64,000 nucleotides of DNA from Musa acuminata AAA Group (Eukaryota; Streptophyta; Magnoliopsida; Zingiberales; Musaceae): NCBI RefSeq assembly GCF_036884655.1, contig NC_088340.1, positions 1,564,001 through 1,628,000 of the forward strand, written 5' to 3'. Below the pieces are notes generated by a model. That model had not been told where the DNA came from and made no database searches. It saw only the letters and a list, made by a program, of their open reading frames with translations. Within the stretch, counting starts at the first letter, position 1, and each line of letters begins with the position of its first letter. Below, piece after piece: positions 1-8,561 of this stretch. The position numbers and the translations under genes were made by a program.

Positions 1-303
1 GTGGATGTCTGTGTGCAATGCCTTGATCTTGACAGTCAAGCAGCAGTTTGATCTTGACTGTCTTCTTTTCATCCCATACTTTAATGTCTACAAGTCATGC
101 AAGTATTCTTCAATTTCATGTGACATTTAATTTTGACACATCATGTGCATTTGCATAGTAAAATTCATGACATTTCTTATGAAAGTGTCATTAATGAATC
201 CATGCAGACTCATCCCACCAGTCCAAATCATTGGATTGACCAACTGTAGACTCCACTGTCCATCCAATAGAACATAGGAATCATATATGTACATCAACTT
301 GTC

Positions 304-309
304 TATAAA
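304..309 (+). promoter_or_regulatory. TATA box of the ERF gene
   Basis: TATAAA lies in a short pyrimidine- and A-rich stretch just before the ERF coding region. The first in-frame ATG (319) is only 10 bases downstream, so it would normally fall upstream of the transcription start. This favours the second ATG at 379 as the translation start. Confidence 0.6.
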
Positions 310-378
310 CCCCTCACCATGCAAACCCAGCCACACACAAACATCGCTGCCTGCTGTTGCCTTCTCTTTCTATCTCGA

Positions 379-1224
379 ATGGGTTTCTCTTTCTTCTTCT
401 CTACCTCATCCTCCTCCTCTTCGTCTTCTACTCCAGTCTCTGGTACGGCTCAGGACAAGAAAAGCAAACGCAGGCAACCGCAAGACAACGGCGACGAGGC
501 CAACGGCAGTGGCGGGAGCAACACGACCACGGAGGGAGGCGGCATGAGGTACCTTGGCGTGCGTCGTCGGCCGTGGGGGCGGTACGCGGCGGAGATACGC
601 GACCCGGCGACGAAGGAGCGGCACTGGCTCGGCACCTTCGACACGGCGGAGGAGGCGGCCGTCGCGTACGACCGCGCCGCCCGCGCCCTCCGCGGCCCCC
701 GCGCCCGCACCAACTTCGCCTACCCCGACCTCCCGCCCGGCTCCTCCCTAACCCCCTTCCTCTCCCCTGACCTCCAGCCCCCGCCCTGCTCCTTCCTCGT
801 TTCCACGCCGCCGCCTGTCCAGGCTACCCTTCCCGACGCCGTGGGAGGTCAGGGAGGCTACTACAACGCTACCACCAGTACAATTCCTGACGCCGGGGTG
901 AGTTGCTATCGCCACCAGCAGCAGCAACAACATCAGGAACAGGGTCTGCAGTACCCGGCATCCGCGCTGCCGCCTTTGCCGCAGTCTCCACCGCCGGCGC
1001 CGGAGGTGGCATCGCCGTGGGACTTCGGTGGTGCTACGGCAGGGGGTGAGGAGCACCTGGCGGGACTGGGGGAGTTCGGCGGGTACGGATCCCCAGCCTC
1101 GCACGGGATCTTCTTCGAGGAAGGCTACGTGCACAGCCCCTTGTTCGGTCCGATGCCAGCGGTGGACGACGCCGCCGCCGATGGGTTCCAGCTCGGAGGC
1201 TCCTCCTCCTCTTACTACTACTGA
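379..1224 (+). CDS. LEP: AP2/ERF transcription factor, LEAFY PETIOLE-like
   Basis: A nuclear DNA-binding regulator of the ERF family, expected to bind GCC-box-type promoters. The single exon encodes 281 residues from ATG 379; an in-frame ATG at 319 would add 20. One AP2 domain spans about residues 57-115. It shows the [15 protein letters not shown] block with the ERF-type Ala and Asp, then [20 protein letters not shown] and a TNFAYPD end. A Ser tract and a basic KKSKRR stretch precede it. A Pro/Gln-rich middle follows, and a C-terminal [11 protein letters not shown] motif at about 250-260. That end motif and the short N-terminus match what I know of Arabidopsis LEP, a leaf and petiole development regulator. 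No intron is seen, as is usual for ERFs. The subgroup is inferred from motifs, without a tree. Coding GC is high, which is common for monocot ERFs. Confidence 0.85.
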   Translation: MGFSFFFSTSSSSSSSSTPVSGTAQDKKSKRRQPQDNGDEANGSGGSNTTTEGGGMRYLGVRRRPWGRYAAEIRDPATKERHWLGTFDTAEEAAVAYDRAARALRGPRARTNFAYPDLPPGSSLTPFLSPDLQPPPCSFLVSTPPPVQATLPDAVGGQGGYYNATTSTIPDAGVSCYRHQQQQQHQEQGLQYPASALPPLPQSPPPAPEVASPWDFGGATAGGEEHLAGLGEFGGYGSPASHGIFFEEGYVHSPLFGPMPAVDDAAADGFQLGGSSSSYYY

Positions 1225-2246
1225 TGGGTGGGCGAAGGGCTGCAATCTCAGTACGCGCCCGCCGGTGGACGTGGCGTTTTCCTTTGCCTTCCAAGTGTTT
1301 GTCCCTTTCCTCCTCTCTCTCTCGCGTATGTATTGCCTTTGCTCTCTTTGGACACTACAAGTGGCTATGCATAAGAGAAGACGTATCTGTTTCGTAATGA
1401 AAGGATGTGTTCTCCGAGCTCAGCAGAGGACTGGCCAATAACATTTCGCCACATCATCTAACTCCGCCCTGTTGTTGGCTGACGTGGATAGTTGACCGGT
1501 CAATACGACCCAAACTTATGGGTCTCGAATTTGGACCGTCCCTAAATGGGCTTAATGGGTTGGGCTGTACGCTTGGGCTATTAATTCAGCGAAAAAGGTC
1601 TCATTTCTATGTTGCCGAAATAAACCCGAGTTACTAAACCGGAAACAAACCGACCGGTAATTGGACCTTTAGCCGATTCGGTTTATTAATTAGATAGTCC
1701 TTAATCCATATTTACTATATTATCTTCATTTTTCACCTTTTTTTTATGGGAAATATAGTTTTTTAAATTCTTTAAATATATATTTTACCTTATCAATCTC
1801 TCAAAATATAATTCTTTAATTCTTTTTTACATTATGAATTCGATGCATTCATCATATTTATCTTACAAATTAACGTCTCGATTCGTTTCGATGGTTATCT
1901 GAACTCACTACACCGCTAAGTGTGTCGGTTAGGGAAAACCAACCGCCTCCATCGTAACGGTTGATTTGGCTGACGCACGTGGTTGTGTATTCCATGCACG
2001 AACAGCACACGCAACAGTTGGCTGCATTTGGAACTCCACCGGCCGGTAATCTGATACCAACCTTCTTCCTCTCTCTCGTATCTGATCCTTTGTCGATTGT
2101 TTATTCACACGTCATCCTCGGCGCGGCAGCCTTTTCTCACCCTTCCCCTTCTCCACGACCTACAAATACCCGACGAGGGAGCCTCTGCCCGCTCCATCTC
2201 CTCTCGGCTTTCCTCAACCATCCAGTGATATAGCAGCTCGAGTGCA
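1225..2246. other. Intergenic: ERF 3' region and upstream region of the proline-rich gene
   Basis: GC falls sharply after about 1650, and 1680-1880 is very AT-rich. A TATA-like ctacaaatacc near 2160 and pyrimidine-rich stretches at 2130-2160 suit a promoter for the gene at 2247. I see no RNA gene or transposon ends. Confidence 0.5.
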
Positions 2247-3917
2247 ATGGCCAACCTGCAGCCGACCGGCCGCCCATGGTTGCTCCGATTGGCCTCGCAG
2301 GCCAGAATGGACCCACCGCCGCCCCAGCCCCAGCCCCAGCCGGCGCAGCCTCTTCGACCGCCGACTGTTGGTAGGTTACCTTCGATAACTACGCGAGTCC
2401 CGGTCCTGCCTGCACCAGCGCCCCAAACCCAACCAACACCACCCCCGCCAACTCAGCCTGCTGCACCACCTGCAGCCACCGATGGTGCTGGCCTTCCCCA
2501 AAAGGCTTCAACCAATGGTGACGCTGACGCTGGTGCAGAGGTCCCGAAATCGCAGCGTCCGGAATCCCCGAAGCCTGAGGCAAGGACACCTTCAACGCCG
2601 CCAGCCCCGCCGTCCCCGAGGTCTGAAACTCTGACTACGGCGCCGCAACCCCCGCCGTCTTCGAGGCCAGCGGCAACCACCCCAATGCTGCAGCGTTCGC
2701 CATCGCCGAGGCCTGAGACCACGACTCCGACGCCGCCAGTCCAGCCATCCCCGCCATCCCTGAGGTCTGAAACTATAGCTGCAGCGCCGCAAACCCCGCC
2801 GTCTTCGAGACCAGCGGCAACCACCCCAACGCTGCAGCGCTCGCCATCGCCGAGGCCTGAGACCACGACTCCGACGCCACCAGCCCCGCCGTCCCCGAGG
2901 TCTGAAACTATGGCTACGGCGCCGCAACCCCCGCCGTCTTCGAGGCCAGAGGCAACCACCCCAACGCTGCAGCGCTCGCCATCGCCGAGGCCTGAGACCA
3001 CGACTACGACGCCGCAAGCTCCGCCGTCGCCGAGACCTGTGGCAGCGGCCCTGCTGCAGCGCGCGATATCGCCGAGGCCCGTGACTACGACTCCGACGCC
3101 GGAACCTCCGCCGTTGTCGAGACCTGTGGCGGCAACTCCATCGCTGCAGCGCTCGCCAACACCGACGCTCGAAACTACGTCTCCAACACCGACTCCGACG
3201 CTGCCACCCCTGCCGTCCCCGAGCCCTGTAGCGGCGGCGACCCTCTCCCCGGCTCCTCCTCAATCTCCCAAGGACATTAAGACCTCCTCCCCAACACCAC
3301 CCCACTCCCCCAGGACCAACTCGAAGCCGGCTAGTTCCGCCACCCTGATGCCACATCCTGAGCCCGAATCCAAGCCACTGGCTGAAACCCCGCCAAAGCG
3401 CACGGTCGAGCAAGACAATGGCGACAAGAAGGGCGCCAAGAATTCCAGAAATGGCGTCGGGGAGCCACGCGAGAAGAACCACAACAGCAAGCACAACGCA
3501 TCGCCCAACGACACGAAGATCCCCTCGCTCTCCCCCAAGGCGGAAGGAAACCATTCAGGGTCAGGGAATAACAGAGCATCAACGGCGGCCGCAAAGAAGG
3601 ACGAGAACGAGATGGTGGCCATAACCATTGCAGGACACAACCTCGGAGCGGTCATGGACGCCGGCTCTTCCTACTCCCGTCGCACCAAAAAGCATCTGTT
3701 CCATGACACGAAGGACGACAAATCTCACGAAGAGCACGCCACGGTCGACGCCGAGGGCTATTCGTACGAGGAGAAACCCATGATCACACTGGTGAACAGC
3801 AACGTTCAGAGCGTGAACAACGCGTTGCTCTTCAATTCCTCCTGCACGGTGGGCAGCCCCGGGGTGCACATCAGCCTCACCAGCCGCCGCCGCCAGCCCA
3901 AGAAGAAAAGCCATTAA
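2247..3917 (+). CDS. Proline-rich protein of unknown function
   Basis: Single exon, 556 residues. Residues about 20-370 are dominated by Pro, Ser, Thr and Ala, with repeated SPRPETTTPTP and PPSSRPAATTP phrases. There is no hydrophobic signal peptide, so an extensin-like secreted wall protein is not well supported. About 370-455 is polar and charged (Lys, Asn, Glu). The last 100 residues, from about 456, look like a folded module: it opens with MVAITIAGHNLGAVMDAG, passes a basic YSRRTKKH patch and an NSNVQSVNNALLFNSS segment, and ends in a basic tail. I believe similar C-termini occur in other plant proline-rich proteins but cannot name the family. Automated annotation may call it a gp1-like wall protein or PERK-like, from composition alone. 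No kinase domain is present. The long open frames on the other strand are composition artefacts. Confidence 0.7.
   Translation: MANLQPTGRPWLLRLASQARMDPPPPQPQPQPAQPLRPPTVGRLPSITTRVPVLPAPAPQTQPTPPPPTQPAAPPAATDGAGLPQKASTNGDADAGAEVPKSQRPESPKPEARTPSTPPAPPSPRSETLTTAPQPPPSSRPAATTPMLQRSPSPRPETTTPTPPVQPSPPSLRSETIAAAPQTPPSSRPAATTPTLQRSPSPRPETTTPTPPAPPSPRSETMATAPQPPPSSRPEATTPTLQRSPSPRPETTTTTPQAPPSPRPVAAALLQRAISPRPVTTTPTPEPPPLSRPVAATPSLQRSPTPTLETTSPTPTPTLPPLPSPSPVAAATLSPAPPQSPKDIKTSSPTPPHSPRTNSKPASSATLMPHPEPESKPLAETPPKRTVEQDNGDKKGAKNSRNGVGEPREKNHNSKHNASPNDTKIPSLSPKAEGNHSGSGNNRASTAAAKKDENEMVAITIAGHNLGAVMDAGSSYSRRTKKHLFHDTKDDKSHEEHATVDAEGYSYEEKPMITLVNSNVQSVNNALLFNSSCTVGSPGVHISLTSRRRQPKKKSH
2598..3235 (+). 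repeat. Imperfect coding repeat, about 135 bp (45 aa) period
   Basis: The phrase gaggtctgaaact recurs near 2621, 2765 and 2900, and a diverged copy (gagacctgtgg) lies near 3034. Spacing is 144, 135 and about 134 bases. All copies keep the reading frame, and later ones are more diverged. This indicates in-frame tandem expansion of the Pro-rich region followed by decay. Confidence 0.75.
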
Positions 3918-5390
3918 CGTCTGCTCTGAGTTCGAGAACAAGGAATCGCCGCCGCATAATAATATATGAAGCTTTAGTATCTATACTGTGTGCTGTGTTC
4001 CCATGGCGATCTCCGCCATGCGTTCATTTTCACTTGGAACTGCTTGTGATGTAATAATCTTCCCAGCGAAAATAAATGTAATCGTTTCATCTAATAACAT
4101 GATGACGACACTCTTTTTAATGAACCTGCATGAATTATAAGGGTAATTAGAATCCAGTGATGTCATAATCTTTCCAGCGAAAACAAAGAAAAGAAGATAG
4201 AATCCAGTGATGTCATAATGCCTGTGAACGTTCTGCACAGCTTTGACTTCAAGTTGGCGCACGCACCAGACTGACGGTTAACGTTGACCGACCACGCGTT
4301 GATTCCACGCAACGACAGATTCCATATTCCCCTTCTCCTCTCCGTCCATCATCGACTGTATATATATTTTTCTTTTTTTAAACGATAATACAAAATAGAA
4401 GAATTTAGCCATTAAATAATGCAATAATGTGACGATTAACGTTAATGAATCTTTCGGATTAAGAAGAAGGAAACGTTTCCCGATGACACAACGGTAATAA
4501 TTGCGGGGAGGGCTTTCCCACCGAAACGATGTTTCTGGCCGTACGATCACGGTCGGACCGTCCTCAGTAAAAGGGAATCTACCTACCTCCCCACAACCCA
4601 ATCTGCCCGTGTATTAACTCGCTGCCTCTCCTCGCCGTTTAATTAAGTGTTATTATCTTTCGCTTTTCGTGGTCACTTAACTGACGGCGCCCGCAGTGCC
4701 GTTTCCTTGCTTCACCTACGCGTTCGACAACTACCTTTCTGTCTACCGGCATCTTGATTTCCTGCCACGGGGGACCCAAAATGCGGGACCCTTTGGATAA
4801 CGCACTCATGAGAAGGTGGATCGGCTCTGTAAATCCAGCAGGGATCTCAGAGTCAGACTCGGTTCGCCAGCGTACTTCTGCTACCGGATAGTGTTTACCC
4901 ACGCGTCACTCACCTTCGATCGATCGAGCCCAACTCGGTGGGTCCCACGTGTATTTGGATAGCAAGGCAGGTACGGAGTATGTTAACGGTATGGTTATTT
5001 TTTGCCAGATGGAGAAGAAAGATGACAGCTGTCGTTGATGACAAAGGAGGGAAGACAGAAGAAAGTGCCATATAATATGATAATTAGGGGAAACGAACGA
5101 GACTAAATGAGGTGTGGGCTAATTAAGACAACGAATTAAGACGTCCGTAACCTCCGGTTAGATGGGGGATTAATCGTGGACTCAACGGGGCTATTAAAAG
5201 GCCGTGAGGCCAGCGCGGCGTCTTCGTCGCCCTCGCCGTCTCTCGCGGAGGCGAAGAAGAAGAGAAGGGAAGGAGGAGGAGGAGGAGGAGGAGGAGGAGA
5301 ACGAGGCCTCCCTCTCGTTGCTTCTCCTCGTGCCTTTGTTGCTTCTCCTCTCCCTCCTTCCTCCGCGCTTGGCGTTTCGGGCGCTGTATG
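3918..5390. other. Intergenic region with a short degenerate repeat
   Basis: About 1.5 kb with no credible gene. A block near 4046-4085 (gtgatgtaataatcttcc, then cagcgaaaa) is repeated near 4155-4192 and in part near 4203-4220, with a 50-bp spacing between the last two copies. The region from about 4900 should hold the promoter of the gene whose leader starts near 5425. Confidence 0.5.
5270..5299 (+). repeat. GGA trinucleotide tract in the promoter or leader
   Basis: About ten GGA units lie in a wider purine-rich stretch (5250-5300), followed by a pyrimidine-rich stretch (5305-5365). Open frames across it are low-complexity artefacts. Confidence 0.8.
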
Positions 5391-5393
5391 CTG

Positions 5394-5400
5394 TATATAA
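5394..5400 (+). promoter_or_regulatory. Probable TATA box of the gene with coding exons at 15.9-17.0 kb
   Basis: TATATAA sits after a purine/pyrimidine tract and before a GC-moderate leader. The leader contains two short upstream open frames (ATG near 5417 and near 5441, each under 15 codons). A possible leader donor is actgtaagg near 5565. The link to exons 10 kb downstream is inferred: there is no other gene start between them, and the retrotransposon accounts for most of the gap. Confidence 0.45.
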
Positions 5401-5828
5401 CGGGAGTCTGGGGGTCCATGGCCCGATTTCTTCGATCTTGATGGTGATCTCGGAATCGGAGCGAGATCCGGTGGTTTGATGTGAAAAACAGGCCAGATCT
5501 GGCAGTCCGGAACCCATCGGGTTCGATCTTCAGATATAGGAAGGGATCGGCGATTTTGACACTGTAAGGACGCGAGATAATAGCTTTTGCTGTATTAAAT
5601 TTGGTTTCCGCACCTTTCCTCGCCCGGTTTTGTTGGACCCGTGAGATTTTCTCCTGGAGTTGTCTAGTTTGTCTCTGGAATTTGAGCTGTGGTGGATAGT
5701 TCCCTCATGTGTTGTTTTCCTGATTTCCTTCTGCTTGGTGTTTCTTGTTGGAATTATCTAGACATCAAGTGCATTAGTCTCTCATCAATATATTAGGAAA
5801 CATCTTTTCAAGAAAAATAGCCTTTTTT

Positions 5829-5904
5829 TGTTAGTGTAAACAACTTTATGCCGTGGCCTCGAGGCCAGCACGGCTTGGTTCGGATCCGAATGGGCGGGGA
5901 TCTT
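5829..5904 (-). repeat. Truncated LTR end (minus orientation)
   Basis: About 75 bp match the 3' end of the element's LTR, reverse-complemented. The match to the full copy at 13055 stops after ggggatcttg. At that point the sequence jumps into inverted reverse-transcriptase sequence, with cttgcgcagcgtgg present twice (near 5902 and 5934), so the junction has microhomology. Confidence 0.8.
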
Positions 5905-5913
5905 GCGCAGCGT

Positions 5914-6190
5914 GGGTTGAGTCGCATGCCGAACTTGCGCAGCGTGGCGAATGTCTCGCCAGATCGGCAAGGTGAGCTTCTGCCGCTTGGCTTTTTACAA
6001 TCATGTTGTCGACGTAGACTTCCATGTTTCGTCCGATCTGGTGGGCGAACATCTTGTTCACTGTTCTCGGACGAAACATGGAAGTCTACGTCGACGACAT
6101 GATTGTAAAAAGCCAAGCGGCAGAAGCTCACCTTGCCGATCTGGTCGAGACATTCGTCACGCTGCGCGAGTTCGGCATGCGACTCAACCC
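5914..6190. repeat. Inverted duplication of the reverse-transcriptase YVDD region
   Basis: The left arm (5914-6034) is the reverse complement of the right arm (6069-6190), with about 34 bp of spacer. I see only a few mismatches. Each arm encodes the RT catalytic segment: the plus arm reads GRNMEVYVDDMIVKSQ and the minus arm has YVDN in place of YVDD. RNA from this stretch would fold into a hairpin stem of about 120 bp. Confidence 0.9.
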
Positions 6191-6520
6191 CGCGAAGTGT
6201 GCTTTCGGCGTCACCTCAGGAAAGTTCCTCGGATTTATCATACACGAAAGAGGAATTGACGCCAACCCGGAGAAGGTCCAGGCAGTTATCAACATGTAGT
6301 CACCTCGGACGATTAAAGACCTGCAGCGCCTCAACGGGAGGCTCGCCGCCCTGTCTCGGTTTCTTGCCCGATCGGGTGATCGCTGCCTCCCCTTCTTCCG
6401 GGCGCTGAAGAACCCGAAGAACTTTCAATGGACGGCGGAATGCGAGGAAGCCTTCGGACAAGTAAAACGACACTTGGCCAGCCTCCCCCGACTTGCCTCA
6501 GTGTCTTCCGGGAGAAGCTT
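6069..6520 (+). pseudogene. Reverse transcriptase fragment of the Tat element
   Basis: The segment carries the YVDD active site, then LNPAKCAFGV and GKFLGFIIHERGI, typical of the C-terminal half of a Ty3/gypsy RT. A stop follows INM at 6297-6299, the same frame then resumes with LQRLNGRLAALSRF, and a frameshift is needed near 6500. The palms and fingers upstream of YVDD are missing because the sequence turns into the inverted copy. It is inactive. Confidence 0.85.
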
Positions 6521-7315
6521 GGCCTCTACCTGACTGCCTCCCGACACGTAGTCAGTTCCGTCCTGATCAAAGAAGCCTCCGGCGAACAGCTACCGGTCTA
6601 CTACATCAGCCACGTCCTGAACGGGCCCGAGGAACGGTACCCACCGATCGAGAAACTGGTGCTGGCGCTTGTGTTGTCAGCCCGGAAGCTACGCCCCTAC
6701 TTCCAGGCTCACCCGGTGGAGGTCATCACCGACCAACCACTCCGGCAGATCCTGTCTAAGTTTGATGTTGCAGGGCGTCTTCTCAAATGGGCGGTGGAGC
6801 TCGCCGAGTATGACGTACGATACGTGCCAAGAATCGTTGTCAAAGCCCAGTCCGTGGCCGACTTCATCGCGGAATTAACTCAGATCGAGGACATGGATCT
6901 CGAGCAACCTTCTGAAGGATGGGTCCTGCACGTGGACGGATCGGCCAACTCAAAAGACGCCGGCGCGGGGCTGGTGCTACTAGCTCCCGACGGACGATCA
7001 TTCGAGCGCTCCCTCCACTTCGGGTTTCAAGCCACCAACAATGAGGCGGAATACGAGGCGCTCCTAGCAGGACTCAGGTTGGCCCTCGAAATGCAAGTGG
7101 TTGCCATACACGTCCTCACCGACTCACAACTGGTAGCTGAGCAGCTCAGCGGTGGATACGAGGCTCGGGACCCAATCATGGCGAAGTACCTGGCACAGGT
7201 AAAGAAATTGACCGCCAAGTTCTCTCATTTTGCATTATCTAATGTCTCGAGGGGCGAGAACGAGCGAGCCGACACACTAGCTAAGCTAGCGTCGAAGTTA
7301 GCCCCCGAAGCCTGA
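6510..7315 (+). pseudogene. Dual RNase H region of the Tat element
   Basis: One open frame covers two RNase H domains. The first is the usual gypsy RNase H (SSVLIKEASGEQLPVYYIS, then VEVITDQPLRQIL). The second begins WVLHVDGSANSKDAGAGLVL and has AEYEALLAGLRLA, LTDSQLVAEQLSG and ERADTLAKLAS, giving the D-E-D-D set of an archaeal-type RNase H. A second RNase H of this kind is a known trait of the Tat clade. The domain looks intact, but it sits between frameshifts, with a stop at 7313-7315. Confidence 0.85.
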
Positions 7316-7399
7316 CCCGAGGTCGAGGAGCTCCCTTTCCGTGCCATCGAAATTGCTGTTGCGACCTCGGGCGGCGCGCAGACCACATGGGTACAAGAA

Positions 7400-8430
7400 A
7401 TGCTGCGCTTCAAGCGGGACGGGACCCTTCCCCCCGACGAGGCTACGGCTCGGCGCCTGCGCCGTACGCAAGCGTGGTACTCAGAGATGGGCGGACGACT
7501 CTATAAGCGGTCCTTCTCACACCCTCTCCTACGGTGCTTGGAGCCCGGCGAAGCTCGGTCGGTTCTGGTCGAGTCCACGAAGGGGTCTGCGGTGAGCACT
7601 TCGGCGGGCGAACCTTGGCGCACAAAATACTTAGCAAAGGGTACTACTGGCCAACCATGTGCCGAGACGCGAAGGTTTACGTGCAACGGTGCAGCGCATG
7701 CCAGGAGCACGCCCGCGCGCCCCGGCAGCCCGCGGTCCCGCTCACCCCCATCGACTGCGCATGACCGTTTGCACAGTGGGGTTTGGACCTGCTCGGACCT
7801 TTCCCGTCCGGTTCGGGACAGCGGAAATACATCGTCATGGGAGTGGATTACTTCACCAAGTGGGTTGAGGCCGAACCACTAGCGACGATCACGGAGCAAC
7901 AAATAGAGAAGTTCGTGTGGAGGAACCTAGTGACTCGGTTTGGCTTGCCCAAAACCATCATTACAGACAATGGGCCCTAGTTCGCCGGTAAAAGGTTCCG
8001 GGAGTTCTGTGCAAGCCACGGGATCCAACTGAGGTTCAGCTCGGTGGCTTACCCTCAGACAAACGGGCTAGCGGAGGTAACCAATCGATCCATTCTAGAC
8101 GGGCTCAAAAGAAGAGTGTCCGCAGCCCGATCGGCTTGGACGGACGAACTCCCGAGCGTCTTATGGTCATTACGCACCACCCCCAAAACCGCGACTGGAG
8201 AATCCCCCTACAGCCTCGTGTTCGGGACCGAAGCTGTCCTACCGCCCGAGGTAGTTATTCCCACCCTTCGGACAAGAAACTACGACGAGAGAACCACAGA
8301 CGAAGGACTTCGAGCCGGCCTTGATATGCTCGAGATAATCCGACCGGGCACATACCGGCTCGCGATAATGGATGGCTCTTCTGTGCCGAGAAAATGGAAT
8401 GTCCATAACCTTAAGAAATTTTTCGTCTAA
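7400..8430 (+). pseudogene. Integrase region of the Tat element
   Basis: A zinc-binding region (GEHFGGRTLAHKIL, YYWPTMCRDA, CSACQEH) is followed by a DDE-type core: DLLGPFPSGSGQRKYIVMG, a second Asp in IITDNGP, and AYPQTNGLAEVTNRSILDGL with the Glu. The end has GTYRLAIMDG and WNVHNLKKFFV, with no chromodomain. Stops occur after IDCA near 7762 and after DNGP near 7978, and a frame change near 7540 separates the N-terminal part. It is dead as a protein-coding gene but easily recognised. Confidence 0.85.
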
Positions 8431-8561
8431 GGGGAGTGGAAGCTGGGTAACACGCAAGAGAAGGAAAGTTTTCTTTTATTTAAGAAAAAACGAGGATTAC
8501 AGAACTCGACCTTGACTCACACGGTCAAAACCGACCCCCTAGAGAATTACAAGTTTTTAAC

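Noticed and set aside
748..1294. Minus-strand frames opposite the ERF gene
   Set aside because: They overlap a clear AP2 coding region and have mirror composition.
2453..3655. Long minus-strand frames opposite the proline-rich gene
   Set aside because: They are Arg- or Gly-rich mirror translations of a CCG/CCA-rich sequence and lack domains. The plus frame is longer and starts well.
5123..5517. Coding frames over the GGA tract
   Set aside because: Low-complexity Glu/Arg/Ser strings on both strands with no conserved residues.
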